Of a DNA stretch of 26,152 bases, positions 7,700 through 14,651 are shown piece by piece. The translations under genes were made by a program, and so were the position numbers. The notes under the pieces were generated by a model. The model saw only the letters and a list, made by a program, of their open reading frames with translations, did no database searches and was not told where the DNA came from. Source of the DNA: an uncultured Bacilli bacterium. Its GTDB lineage: Bacteria; Bacillota_I; Bacilli_A; RF39; UBA660. The DNA lies in NCBI GenBank assembly GCA_934167875.1, contig CAKPMC010000014.1:1-26152 (forward strand), in the 5' to 3' direction. Each line of letters begins with the position of its first letter. Position 1 is the stretch's first letter.

Positions 7700-7894
7700 T
7701 TATTCATAATCATTAAATAATAAACTAATATCAATAACTCCAGCAATACCTACTAAAGCATAAACAATTTTAGTTATAACATTATCAGCACCAAATAGTG
7801 TAGAGACTAAGTTAAAATCAAATAAACCAACAAGTCCCCAGTTAATAGCTCCAATTATTACTAAAGCCAAAGCAACTTTTTGTAATGTTTGCAT
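7700..7894 (-). CDS. DUF378 family membrane protein (YuzA-like)
   Basis: The 64-residue product has two membrane helices. It carries the hallmark of DUF378: an I-N-W-G-L-V-G block after the first helix and a G-x-x-G-x-x-D turn in the second. The function of the family is unknown. On the minus strand the start is preceded by AAGGAGG, a near-perfect ribosome site. It is the only well-supported minus-strand gene in the window and shares its terminator with cdaR. Confidence 0.88.
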   Translation of the reverse strand: MQTLQKVALALVIIGAINWGLVGLFDFNLVSTLFGADNVITKIVYALVGIAGVIDISLLFNDYE

Positions 7895-7952
7895 AAAATC
7901 CTCCTTTTCTTATCTCAGTATTAGCATAATCACTTTTTAATAAAATATTCAT

Positions 7953-7980
7953 GAATAATGAAAAAAATATCTCATAGTAT
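7953..7980 (+). promoter_or_regulatory. Possible sigma-E-type promoter
   Basis: GAATA (7953-7957), 15 bases, then CATAGTAT (7973-7980) loosely resembles the mother-cell sigma-E pattern (-10 CATACAnT). The downstream gene resembles sporulation lipoproteins that are sigma-E controlled in other Firmicutes. The match is imperfect. Confidence 0.25.
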
Positions 7981-8005
7981 TAAATGAAGGAAAAGAGGAG
8001 TGAAT

Positions 8006-9004
8006 ATGAAAAAATATTTTTTAGTTCTATTAATGGTATGTTGTTGTTTTATTACAGGATGTTTTGGGAATAATAAAGATGATACGCTAAAAGAAATAAA
8101 AAAGAAATATGATAATTTAAAAGCTTATCAACTAACCGGAAATTTAGAAATAGTTAACAATGATGATACTTATAATTATGATGTAAAAGTAGTATATCAA
8201 AAGAAAGATAAATATTATGTTAGTTTAAAAAATCGTAGTAATAATCATGAACAAATTATTTTAAAAAATGAAGATGGCGTATATGTACTAACACCATCAC
8301 TTAATAAAAGTTTTAAATTTCAAAGTGATTGGCCATACAATAATTCACAAGTATATTTAATTCAATCAATTCTAGATGATATTTTAGATGATGAAGAAAG
8401 AAGTTTAATAGAAGATGAAAACTCATATATTTTTACTACTAATGTAAATTATCCAAATAATCGTAAATTAGTAAAACAAAAAGTTACTTTTGATAAAAAA
8501 TTTAATTTGAAAAAAGTTAGTGTTGTAGATGAAAATGATATTGGTCAAATGACTATGACTTTTGCTACTATTGACATAAATCCAGATATTAATAACGAAA
8601 TATTTGATCTAAATAAAATAATGGGTACAACTGAAAATAATACTAAAGAAGAAACAACCGGAAATTTAGAAGATATCATTTATCCATTATATATTCCAAC
8701 CGGAACTTCATTATCATCTCAAGAAAAAATAGCTAAGACTGATGGTGAACGTGTTATTATGACTTTTGAAGGAGAAAAACCATTCCTATTAGTAGAAGAA
8801 ACATCTAGTATAGAAGAAGAATTTTCAATTATTCCAACCTATGGTGAACCATATTTATTAATAGATACAGTAGGAGCTTTAACTGATAGTTCTATAACAT
8901 GGAGTAGTAATGGAGTTGATTATTATCTAGTATCAGATGTAATGAGTCAGGATGAGCTACTAGATATTGCTAGAAGTGTAAATGTAATTCCAACTATGAA
9001 ATAA
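8006..9004 (+). CDS. LolA-like lipoprotein (YdcC/GerS-type, sporulation-related)
   Basis: The 332-residue product starts at ATG 8006, six bases after AGAGGAG; a GTG at 8000 lies in the ribosome site itself. The N-terminus is a lipoprotein signal with lipobox T-G-C, so the mature protein is anchored at that cysteine near residue 19. The rest is beta-rich. It matches the layout of LolA-fold lipoproteins of Firmicutes such as YdcC and the GerS family, which act in sporulation and germination. A second domain from about residue 220 (beginning Y-P-L-Y-I-P-T-G) resembles the C-terminal part of those proteins. The family call is from layout and local motifs. Confidence 0.65.
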   Translation: MKKYFLVLLMVCCCFITGCFGNNKDDTLKEIKKKYDNLKAYQLTGNLEIVNNDDTYNYDVKVVYQKKDKYYVSLKNRSNNHEQIILKNEDGVYVLTPSLNKSFKFQSDWPYNNSQVYLIQSILDDILDDEERSLIEDENSYIFTTNVNYPNNRKLVKQKVTFDKKFNLKKVSVVDENDIGQMTMTFATIDINPDINNEIFDLNKIMGTTENNTKEETTGNLEDIIYPLYIPTGTSLSSQEKIAKTDGERVIMTFEGEKPFLLVEETSSIEEEFSIIPTYGEPYLLIDTVGALTDSSITWSSNGVDYYLVSDVMSQDELLDIARSVNVIPTMK

Positions 9005-9018
9005 GAGGATATCCTCTT
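9003..9018 (+). terminator. Intrinsic terminator
   Basis: AAGAGGATATCCTCTT is a perfect palindrome directly after the lipoprotein stop codon, followed by a T run. Confidence 0.85.
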
Positions 9019-9024
9019 TTTTGT

Positions 9025-9053
9025 TTGCTTTTTTATATAAATCATAATATAAT
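9025..9053 (+). promoter_or_regulatory. Promoter of the thioredoxin-like gene
   Basis: TTGCTT (9025-9030), a 17-base spacer and TATAAT (9048-9053) stand 18 bases before the start codon. Confidence 0.6.
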
Positions 9054-9071
9054 TAATTTGTGGTGATAAAC

Positions 9072-9596
9072 ATGAAGAAAAAAACAAAAAGAAATCTATA
9101 TCGTACATCTTCTAATAGTGATGTAGAATATACTAAAATTATTAAAATTGCTGTTGGTGTAATTATAGTTTTAGCATTAACTTATTTTATTACAGCTTTA
9201 GCTACTGGTGAAATTAAGTTTAATAATAAGAAAAAGACAGAAGAAACAGAAACTAGTATTCAGTATGAAGAACTAATTGCAGGCCAAGTATTCAATCGTA
9301 CAGATAAAGATTATTACGTATTATTATTTAATTTTACTGATACTTACGCTAGTTATTATTTATCAATTAAAGATACTTATACTAAAAAAGACAAATCTTT
9401 ACCAGTATATATAGTTGACCTTGAAAAAGATATTAATAAAGATATAGTTGCAGAAGATAGTAAAAATACTAAAATCTATGTAGATAATATCAATAATTTA
9501 AAAGTAACTAATCCAACATTAATTAGAATAAAAGATCATAAAGTAGTTCAAAGTATTGAAGATAGAGATAAGATTATTGAATTTTTTGAGAAATAA
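9072..9596 (+). CDS. Membrane-anchored thioredoxin-fold-like protein without CxxC
   Basis: The 174-residue product starts at ATG 9072 after GGTGATAA; in-frame GTGs at 9060 and 9063 overlap the ribosome site. A basic N-terminus is followed by one membrane helix at about residues 25-45, a Lys/Glu linker and an extracellular domain. That domain has the order of a thioredoxin fold: L-L-F-N-F-T-D, V-Y-I-V-D-L, then N-P-T-L-I-R-I-K-D-H-K-V-V, where a cis-proline strand would sit. No CxxC pair is present, so disulfide exchange is unlikely and a binding role is more probable. No closer family recognised. Confidence 0.6.
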   Translation: MKKKTKRNLYRTSSNSDVEYTKIIKIAVGVIIVLALTYFITALATGEIKFNNKKKTEETETSIQYEELIAGQVFNRTDKDYYVLLFNFTDTYASYYLSIKDTYTKKDKSLPVYIVDLEKDINKDIVAEDSKNTKIYVDNINNLKVTNPTLIRIKDHKVVQSIEDRDKIIEFFEK

Positions 9597-9649
9597 TAGT
9601 TTAATTTTAATTAAAAAGAAAAATTTGTGAATTTTTATATCAAAAATAC

Positions 9650-9678
9650 TTGCAAAGAATAAAAATATATAGTAGAAT
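9650..9678 (+). promoter_or_regulatory. Promoter of tRNA-Ile
   Basis: TTGCAA (9650-9655), a 17-base spacer and TAGAAT (9673-9678) lie 23 bases before the tRNA. Confidence 0.75.
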
Positions 9679-9701
9679 GTAAATGTTCACAGATTTTAAC
9701 T

Positions 9702-9778
<77 letters not shown>

Positions 9779-9790
9779 GTTATGTGATTT

Positions 9791-9811
9791 AGAACCTATG
9801 GTATAGGTTCT
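9791..9811 (+). terminator. Intrinsic terminator of tRNA-Ile
   Basis: AGAACCTAT and ATAGGTTCT form a nine-pair stem around GGT, followed by T residues. Confidence 0.88.
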
Positions 9812-9910
9812 TTTTTATTTTTTATTTACAAAAATGTAAAAAAATATAGATAATACAATTTTTTTGTTGTATATTTATATTGTGGCTAGTAAATTATAAA
9901 TAAGTAATTA

Positions 9911-9939
9911 TTGCATTTTTTTACTTACTATGTTATAAT
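9911..9939 (+). promoter_or_regulatory. Strong promoter of the structured RNA
   Basis: TTGCAT (9911-9916), a 17-base spacer and TATAAT (9934-9939), with an upstream TGT making an extended -10. TTGTGGCT at 9880-9887 and AGCCACAA at 9943-9950 form an inverted repeat that brackets the promoter, which would suit an operator. Confidence 0.75.
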
Positions 9940-9945
9940 ACAAGC

Positions 9946-10175
9946 CACAAATTGAAAGGGTATATCTCTTCAATTTTGATGGTACATACAAAAAACGACA
10001 GTTTTTAGTTGCAATGTACTATTTAATATAAGTGAGTAATAGAGGATAGAAAGCCATCGCCTATCACGGATTAGTAATAATCTTAAGTGTAGAACTAATA
10101 ATAGTTCGATGAGATGTCCAAGTGATGCAAGGACCTATTTCTCACGAGCTCATACTTTGTATGGGCTCTTTTTTT
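9946..10175 (+). ncRNA. Structured RNA of unknown class, about 230 nt
   Basis: No open frame fits here. The region has its own promoter and terminator, and at least six hairpins between them: 9950-9975 (seven pairs plus three more); 9982-10019 with an inner AAAAAC-GACA-GTTTTT at 9991-10006; GATAG with CTATC at 10045-10065; GATTA-GTAA-TAATC at 10069-10082; GAACTA-ATAA-TAGTTC at 10092-10107; and GAGA/TCTC enclosing GTCC/GGAC at 10111-10143. The last hairpin (10146-10168) is the terminator. It lacks T-box, tmRNA, RNase P, SRP or common riboswitch signatures that I know. It ends about 25 bases before the start of the nuclease-like gene, so it is either an independent small RNA or an attenuator leader. 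Confidence 0.7.
10146..10168 (+). terminator. Terminator of the structured RNA
   Basis: GAGCTCATAC and GTATGGGCTC form a ten-pair stem with one G-T pair and a three-base loop, followed by seven T residues. The left arm (CTCAT, 10149-10153) could alternatively pair with ATGAG at 10109-10113, which leaves room for an anti-terminator. Confidence 0.85.
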
Positions 10176-10200
10176 AATTTAACAGCAAGGGAGTTAGAGC

Positions 10201-10602
10201 ATGAAGAGAATTTTGGGAGAGGTAAGTAATGAAGTGGTAGAAAAATGGCAACTTTATGAATATAAAAACAAGAAAATAGTAATGTATCCAGAAGCAAAAG
10301 AACACAGTAAAGATAGGCACATTAATGATTATAAAAGTGTAGATGATTACTATTATGTTATGGATTCTCTTGAAGAAATAATTAATAATCCTGATTATGT
10401 TTTTTATGATAAATCTAAAGCTGGTTTAGAATATTATAAAAATATTAGAGGAAATATTTTAGTAGCTATTAGAGTTGTTCCAGGCAAAGAATTAAAGGTA
10501 AGAAGCGTATATCCTGTAGAGCAAGAAAAAATTAACAATAGAAGAAAAAAAGAAATGGATATGAAAATGTATAACAAATATGTTATAGCCGTAGAAACTT
10601 AA
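10201..10602 (+). CDS. Possible PBECR-type nuclease-like protein
   Basis: The 133-residue product starts at ATG 10201 after AAGGGAG. It has no signal peptide. The core carries H-S-K-D-R-H near residue 35-40, an N-P-D-Y-V block, and closing strands I-L-V-A-I-R-V and V-R-S-V-Y-P-V. This order resembles the barnase/EndoU/colicin E5/RelE-like (PBECR) nuclease domains found in phage and mobile-element proteins. The conserved histidines and arginine could be catalytic. The gene has no promoter of its own after the RNA terminator, so it depends on read-through. It could be a toxin or a nuclease regulated by the upstream RNA. The family call is tentative. Confidence 0.45.
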   Translation: MKRILGEVSNEVVEKWQLYEYKNKKIVMYPEAKEHSKDRHINDYKSVDDYYYVMDSLEEIINNPDYVFYDKSKAGLEYYKNIRGNILVAIRVVPGKELKVRSVYPVEQEKINNRRKKEMDMKMYNKYVIAVET

Positions 10603-10629
10603 TTTTTTTTGTTTTATAAAAAATTATCT

Positions 10630-10653
10630 AAAGAATATCATAGGTTCTTTTTT
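10630..10653 (+). terminator. Intrinsic terminator
   Basis: AAGAAT and GTTCTT pair around a seven-base loop (10631-10649), followed by a T run. It ends the nuclease-like gene's transcript ahead of the asnS promoter. Confidence 0.6.
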
Positions 10654-10677
10654 CTTTATAGGTATGGTATTTTAGTA

Positions 10678-10706
10678 TTGACATATCTTATAAATAGGAA
10701 TATAAT
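10678..10706 (+). promoter_or_regulatory. Promoter of the asnS operon
   Basis: Consensus TTGACA (10678-10683), a 17-base spacer and TATAAT (10701-10706) precede the T-box leader. Confidence 0.9.
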
Positions 10707-10714
10707 TTTCTCAT

Positions 10715-10995
10715 CAACTTGGAAGAAGAAAAGTAATATTGTATTAATTTATAAAGCGAGTTAGGTATGGTGGAAGCTAACATAAAAATCAATATGAAGA
10801 ACACTTTGGAGTTGCTTATACGAAATAATTAAGTAGTGTAAGCCGGTATAGTAACCGTTATCGTATTACTGGATTTTATTAGAAATCAAAAGAGATCATA
10901 TAAAACATTAAATGTTTATGATAAAGTGGGTGGCACCGCGGAAGGCTAGTTTCGTCCCATACGTATTTTTATACGTGGGACTTAACTAGTCTTTT
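10715..10995 (+). promoter_or_regulatory. T-box leader, asparagine-specific
   Basis: T-box leaders bind uncharged tRNA and then allow read-through. The T-box core GGGTGGCACCGCGG is at 10928-10941, including the bases that pair with the tRNA acceptor end. Stem I has the G-A-A-A-C region and GCGAGTTAGG/AAGCTAAC arm at about 10756-10781. The specifier is most likely AAC at 10800-10802, the Asn codon read by the GTT anticodon. The terminator (10944-10991) has an eight-pair outer stem, an inner stem GTCCC/GGGAC plus ACGTAT/ATACGT, and then TTTT. The downstream asnS gene agrees with the specifier. Confidence 0.93.
10944..10995 (+). terminator. T-box attenuator hairpin
   Basis: GGCTAGTT (from 10944) pairs with AACTAGTC (ending 10991), enclosing GTCCC/GGGAC and ACGTAT/ATACGT, and is followed by TTTT. 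The CGTCCC at 10953 competes for pairing with the T-box core to form the anti-terminator. Confidence 0.85.
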
Positions 10996-11016
10996 AGTTT
11001 GTAAGAGAGGTATAAT

Positions 11017-11292
11017 ATGGAAAGAAAAATAGAAGTGGGAAATATCTATAAGCACTTCAAAGGACATCTTTACGAAGTAATAGAAATAGCTTATAACTCA
11101 GAAACCTATACTGAGGAAAATCCTGAACAATCTAGAATGGTAGTTTATCAAAATATTGAAGATGGAAAATGCTGGGTAAGACCATATCAAATGTTCAATT
11201 CTTTAGTAGATAAAGAAAAATACCCTAATATAGAACAGCAATATAGATTTGAAGAGTATGAAGTTATAAAAAATAAAGAAAAGAGGAAATAA
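11017..11292 (+). CDS. DUF1653 family protein
   Basis: The 91-residue product starts at ATG 11017 after AGAGAGGT. It carries the DUF1653 pattern in order: Y-K-H-F-K-G-x-x-Y-E-V near the start, E-T-Y-T-E, V-V-Y-Q-N, then W-V-R-P-Y-x-M-F near residues 55-65. These are small soluble proteins of unknown function. Its place between the asparagine T-box and asnS, two bases before asnS, means it is induced when Asn-tRNA is scarce, although no role in translation is known for it. Confidence 0.85.
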   Translation: MERKIEVGNIYKHFKGHLYEVIEIAYNSETYTEENPEQSRMVVYQNIEDGKCWVRPYQMFNSLVDKEKYPNIEQQYRFEEYEVIKNKEKRK

Positions 11293-11294
11293 TA

Positions 11295-12677
11295 ATGGAT
11301 TTAAGAGAATTATATGAAGAAATAGAAAAATATTTAGATAAAGATATAGAACTAAAAGGATGGATTAGAAATCATCGTAAGCAAAAAGAGTTTGGTTTCA
11401 TTGACTTTTCAGATGGTACTTGCTTTAAACACATCCAATTAGTATATGATAACAGTTTAAAAGATTTTGAAACTATTCAAAAGTATCATAATGGAAGTGC
11501 TATCACAGTAATTGGAACAGTTATTAAATCTGAAGGTAAAGGCCAAGATTTTGAAATTAAAGTAAAAGAAATCAAACTAGAAGGCGATTGCCCAGAAGAT
11601 TATCCAATGCAACCTAAACGTCATTCTAGTGAATTTTTAAGAGAACAAGCTTATTTGCGTCCAAGAACTAATATTTTTCAAGCTGTATTTCGTATTAGAA
11701 GTATAACTGCAATGGCAATACATACATATTTCCAAGAAAGAGGCTATGTTTATTTTCATGCCCCATTATTTACAGGATCAGATTGTGAAGGTGCTGGAGA
11801 AATGTTCCATGTCACAACTCAAAATCTAGACTCAATAGCTAAAACAAGTAAAAATGATCCTGATAAAGAACTATTTGGACGTAGTGTTGGTCTAACAGTT
11901 TCAGGACAACTTGAAGCTGAAACTTTTGCTACTGCATTCAAAAAGACATATACTTTTGGGCCAACCTTTAGAGCTGAAAATTCTAATACCAAATTTCATG
12001 CTAACGAATTTTGGATGATAGAACCAGAAGTAGCATTCTGTGATTTAGATGGTATTTTAAATATTGAAGAGGAATGCTTAAAATATGTAATTTCTTACGT
12101 ACTTGATCATGCTAAAGAAGAAATGAAATTTTTAGATCAGTTTGTAGAAAAGGGTTTAATTGATAAATTAACTAAACTAATTAATAGTAAATTTACTAGA
12201 ATAACTCATGAAAATGTCATTACTTTATTAAAAGAAGCCGAACAAAAAGGTATTAAATGGGAATTTAAACCAGAGTATGGTGAAGATATAGCTAAAGAAC
12301 ATGAAAAATATATTACTGAATACTTTGGTGGTCCAGTATTTATAACAGATTGGCCAAAAGATATTAAATCATTTTATATGAAACAAAATCCAGATGGTAA
12401 AACTGTAGCAGCAGCTGATCTTGAGGTACCAGGAGTAGGTGAACTAATGGGTGGATCTCAAAGAGAAGATGACTACGATAAGTTAGCTACTAGAATGAAA
12501 GAATTAAACATGGACATCGAAAATTATGAATGGTATTTAAATCTAAGAAAGTATGGTTCATGTGTACATTCTGGTTTTGGTATTGGCTTTGAAAGATTAT
12601 TAATGTATATAACTGGAGTTGAAAATATTCGAGATGTTATTCCATATCCAAGAACTCCAGGTAACTGTGATTATTAA
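11295..12677 (+). CDS. asnS: Asparaginyl-tRNA synthetase
   Basis: AsnRS attaches asparagine to tRNA-Asn in the cytoplasm. The 460-residue length is usual. An OB-fold anticodon-binding domain fills about residues 1-100 (G-W-I-R-N-H-R). The class II catalytic core follows. Motif 2 carries F-R-A-E-N-S, and motif 3 is G-F-G-I-G-F-E-R-L near the end, before the AsnRS-typical P-Y-P-R-T-P-G. The block R-H-S-S-E-F-L-R-E-Q-A-Y-L-R-P-R separates it from AspRS. ATG 11295 follows AAGAGGAAA. The T-box upstream and two tRNA-Asn genes downstream fit the assignment. Confidence 0.97.
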   Translation: MDLRELYEEIEKYLDKDIELKGWIRNHRKQKEFGFIDFSDGTCFKHIQLVYDNSLKDFETIQKYHNGSAITVIGTVIKSEGKGQDFEIKVKEIKLEGDCPEDYPMQPKRHSSEFLREQAYLRPRTNIFQAVFRIRSITAMAIHTYFQERGYVYFHAPLFTGSDCEGAGEMFHVTTQNLDSIAKTSKNDPDKELFGRSVGLTVSGQLEAETFATAFKKTYTFGPTFRAENSNTKFHANEFWMIEPEVAFCDLDGILNIEEECLKYVISYVLDHAKEEMKFLDQFVEKGLIDKLTKLINSKFTRITHENVITLLKEAEQKGIKWEFKPEYGEDIAKEHEKYITEYFGGPVFITDWPKDIKSFYMKQNPDGKTVAAADLEVPGVGELMGGSQREDDYDKLATRMKELNMDIENYEWYLNLRKYGSCVHSGFGIGFERLLMYITGVENIRDVIPYPRTPGNCDY

Positions 12678-12679
12678 AA

Positions 12680-12949
12680 ATGTTTGAAGAATTGATTAAA
12701 AAATATTACCATAAGAAAACAATTGGATACTGTTATGAAGTATCCGATTGTTTATCTGGATGGTATTTTCAAGAATATTTAATTATTAAGAATAAAGAAA
12801 AAGAGAAATTAATACCATTCGTTAATTATACCATTGATACTTATTATGAAAGAGAAATGCAAATAGAAGATTGCAGATTAAGAGGATATATTGAAAAAGA
12901 AATATGGGATGAAGTCCATAAAGAAACGCAAAAACAAATAAAATTTTAA
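12680..12949 (+). CDS. Small hypothetical protein of the asnS operon
   Basis: The 89-residue product starts two bases after the asnS stop with no clear ribosome site, so it is probably translated by re-initiation. It is soluble, rich in Tyr, Lys and Glu, with no signal or membrane helix. I recognise no family. Its base composition matches its neighbours, and being in the T-box operon it would share asparagine control. Confidence 0.6.
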   Translation: MFEELIKKYYHKKTIGYCYEVSDCLSGWYFQEYLIIKNKEKEKLIPFVNYTIDTYYEREMQIEDCRLRGYIEKEIWDEVHKETQKQIKF

Positions 12950-12957
12950 AAAAAGTA

Positions 12958-12986
12958 TTGCCAAAGTAAAAAATGTATTATATAAT
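12958..12986 (+). promoter_or_regulatory. Promoter of the tRNA-Asn/Glu cluster
   Basis: TTGCCA (12958-12963), a 17-base spacer and TATAAT (12981-12986) lie 21 bases before the first tRNA. Confidence 0.8.
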
Positions 12987-13007
12987 GAAATAGCTTTATG
13001 TAATTGT

Positions 13008-13083
13008 GCCTGATTAGCTCAGCTGGTAGAGCACTCGGCTGTTAACCGATAGGTCGTAGGTCCGAGTCCTACATCAGGCGCCA
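13008..13083 (+). tRNA. tRNA-Asn(GTT), copy 1
   Basis: The 76-base cloverleaf has acceptor GCCTGAT with ATCAGGC, discriminator G and encoded CCA. The anticodon GTT is at 13041-13043. Confidence 0.97.
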
Positions 13084-13097
13084 TTTATATATTTGAT

Positions 13098-13173
13098 GCC
13101 TGATTAGCTCAGTTGGTAGAGCACTCGGCTGTTAACCGATAGGTCGTAGGTCCGAGTCCTACATCAGGCGCCA
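13098..13173 (+). tRNA. tRNA-Asn(GTT), copy 2
   Basis: It is identical to copy 1 except for one D-loop base (T at 13113, C at 13023). The copies are 90 bases apart start to start, so this is a recent tandem duplication. CCA is encoded. Confidence 0.97.
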
Positions 13174-13176
13174 TCT

Positions 13177-13253
13177 GGCCAGTTGGTGAAGTGGCTTAAC
13201 ACACCGCCCTTTCACGGCGGCATTCACGGGTCCGAATCCCGTACTGGTCACCA
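13177..13253 (+). tRNA. tRNA-Glu(TTC)
   Basis: The 77-base cloverleaf has acceptor GGCCAGT with ACTGGTC, anticodon TTC at 13211-13213 and encoded CCA. Only three bases separate it from tRNA-Asn copy 2, so it is a processed part of the same transcript. Confidence 0.95.
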
Positions 13254-13262
13254 TATGATATA

Positions 13263-13286
13263 AACTCTTACGCAAGTAAGAGTTTT
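13263..13286 (+). terminator. Terminator of the tRNA cluster
   Basis: AAACTCTTAC and GTAAGAGTTT form a ten-pair stem around GCAA, followed by more T residues. Confidence 0.9.
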
Positions 13287-13356
13287 TCTTTTAAAAAAAT
13301 ATATTCATTTATTATTATTTTTGATAAAATAGATTATAGATAATAGGAGGGGTATT

Positions 13357-14334
13357 ATGTATAATGATTATCCAACAGCATATGAAACTGTAATTAATAA
13401 TAATATAATATATATGACTATTGTAAGTATCATTTTATTACTAATAGTTATATTTACTTTTATATCATTAGGTAAAATCTACAAAAAAGCAAATCGTTCA
13501 GCCGTTTCAGCCTGGGTTCCAATTTATAATAAATTAGTTTTATTAGAAATAGTTAATTTACCAAAATGGTATATCATTTTACTATTAATACCAATAGTAA
13601 ATATCTTTATTAATATAAAAATATATTTTACATTAGCTAAATTATTTAGAAGAAGTAAATCTTTTGCTTTAGGAATGCTTTTCCTACCATTTATTTTTTA
13701 TCCTATCTTAGCTTTTAGTAGTAGTGAATATGTTGGAATAAATCTAATGGCTATGGAAGGTAAAACTCAAGCTGTTGACATTCCAGTAATGATTAATGAA
13801 CAGGATCAAAATCCAACTATACATGAAGAAAGAGATGTTAAATCAGAAAACATAGGTATATCAATAGGTGGAGGAGTATACCAAAAAGATTATACAAATA
13901 CATTACTGCAAGTAGATGAAAACCAAGAAATAATGAAAAAGCCTAATTTGATTGATAATAGAAAAAAACCTCCAGTTCTTGATCCAACCAAAGCATCATT
14001 TATTACGCAAATAGAAGAAGAACCTGTAAAAGAGGAAGAGACCAGCCCTAGTCAAACAGTTGGTATTAGTTTTCCTGAACCATTATCTAAAATAGAACCT
14101 AATCCATTACCAATGGAAAAAATAACTATTCCAGAACCAAGTCCTACCATAAGCACTAATCAGATTAATTATGAGCAAGAACCAATCATTAAACAAACTG
14201 AAGATAATACTACAAATAACGAAACTATCACTCCTGAAATAAGTGAACCAGGTTTTGTAACCTGTCCAAAATGTGGAGCCAAAGTTAAAAGCGATGCAAA
14301 AGCTTGCTTCTTATGTGGAACTAAGCTAAATTAA
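13357..14334 (+). CDS. DUF5684-type membrane protein with C-terminal zinc ribbon
   Basis: The 325-residue product starts at ATG 13357 after AGGAGGGG. Residues 18-40, 66-90 and 104-122 are membrane helices. Between them is the DUF5684-like block A-W-V-P-I-Y-N-K-L-V-L-L with P-K-W-Y-I. A long, polar, Pro/Glu-rich linker runs from about 130 to 300. The C-terminus is a CxxC-CxxC zinc ribbon (C-P-K-C-G to C-F-L-C-G). DUF5684 is related in layout to membrane parts of signal-peptidase-like proteins, but no catalytic residues are seen. Function unknown. Confidence 0.75.
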   Translation: MYNDYPTAYETVINNNIIYMTIVSIILLLIVIFTFISLGKIYKKANRSAVSAWVPIYNKLVLLEIVNLPKWYIILLLIPIVNIFINIKIYFTLAKLFRRSKSFALGMLFLPFIFYPILAFSSSEYVGINLMAMEGKTQAVDIPVMINEQDQNPTIHEERDVKSENIGISIGGGVYQKDYTNTLLQVDENQEIMKKPNLIDNRKKPPVLDPTKASFITQIEEEPVKEEETSPSQTVGISFPEPLSKIEPNPLPMEKITIPEPSPTISTNQINYEQEPIIKQTEDNTTNNETITPEISEPGFVTCPKCGAKVKSDAKACFLCGTKLN

Positions 14335-14358
14335 ATTTCGAAAATAGTAGTTTAGTTA

Positions 14359-14387
14359 TTGACAATCTAAACTTATTACGGTATCAT
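14359..14387 (+). promoter_or_regulatory. Promoter of tRNA-Ser with nested inverted repeats
   Basis: TTGACA (14359-14364), a 17-base spacer and TATCAT (14382-14387). ACGGTATC (14378-14385, overlapping the -10 box) matches GATACCGT (14412-14419) in inverted orientation. ATCTAAAC (14365-14372) matches GTTTAGAT (14407-14414). The two right arms overlap. Confidence 0.8.
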
Positions 14388-14424
14388 TATAACTACGGAC
14401 GCAAGAGTTTAGATACCGTTAATT

Positions 14425-14515
14425 GGAGACATACTCAAGAGGCTGAAGAGGCGCCCCTGCTAAGGGTGTAGAGCGGGCAACTGCTGCGAGAGTTCAAATC
14501 TCTCTGTCTCCGCCA
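14425..14515 (+). tRNA. tRNA-Ser(GCT)
   Basis: The 91-base class II tRNA has a long variable arm, acceptor GGAGACA with TGTCTCC, anticodon GCT at 14459-14461, discriminator G and encoded CCA. Confidence 0.96.
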
Positions 14516-14524
14516 TAAAGAAAT

Positions 14525-14546
14525 AAAATCCTAGAAATAGGATTTT
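14525..14546 (+). terminator. Terminator of tRNA-Ser
   Basis: AAAATCCTA and TAGGATTTT form a nine-pair stem around GAAA, ending in a T run. Confidence 0.9.
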
Positions 14547-14651
14547 TTCTTTTGCTTAAATTTACAAACTAACTGTAAACAGTAATAAATTAAAAGTTAT
14601 ATTATTGAAAAATATAATGTGATATGCGAATATATATTCAAGGGTGAGATC

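Noticed and set aside
9946..10175. Structured RNA as T-box, tmRNA, RNase P or SRP RNA
   Set aside because: No GGGTGGNACCGCG core, no tRNA-like ends with CCA, no RNase P or SRP signature bases. 6S or raiA RNA cannot be excluded by eye.
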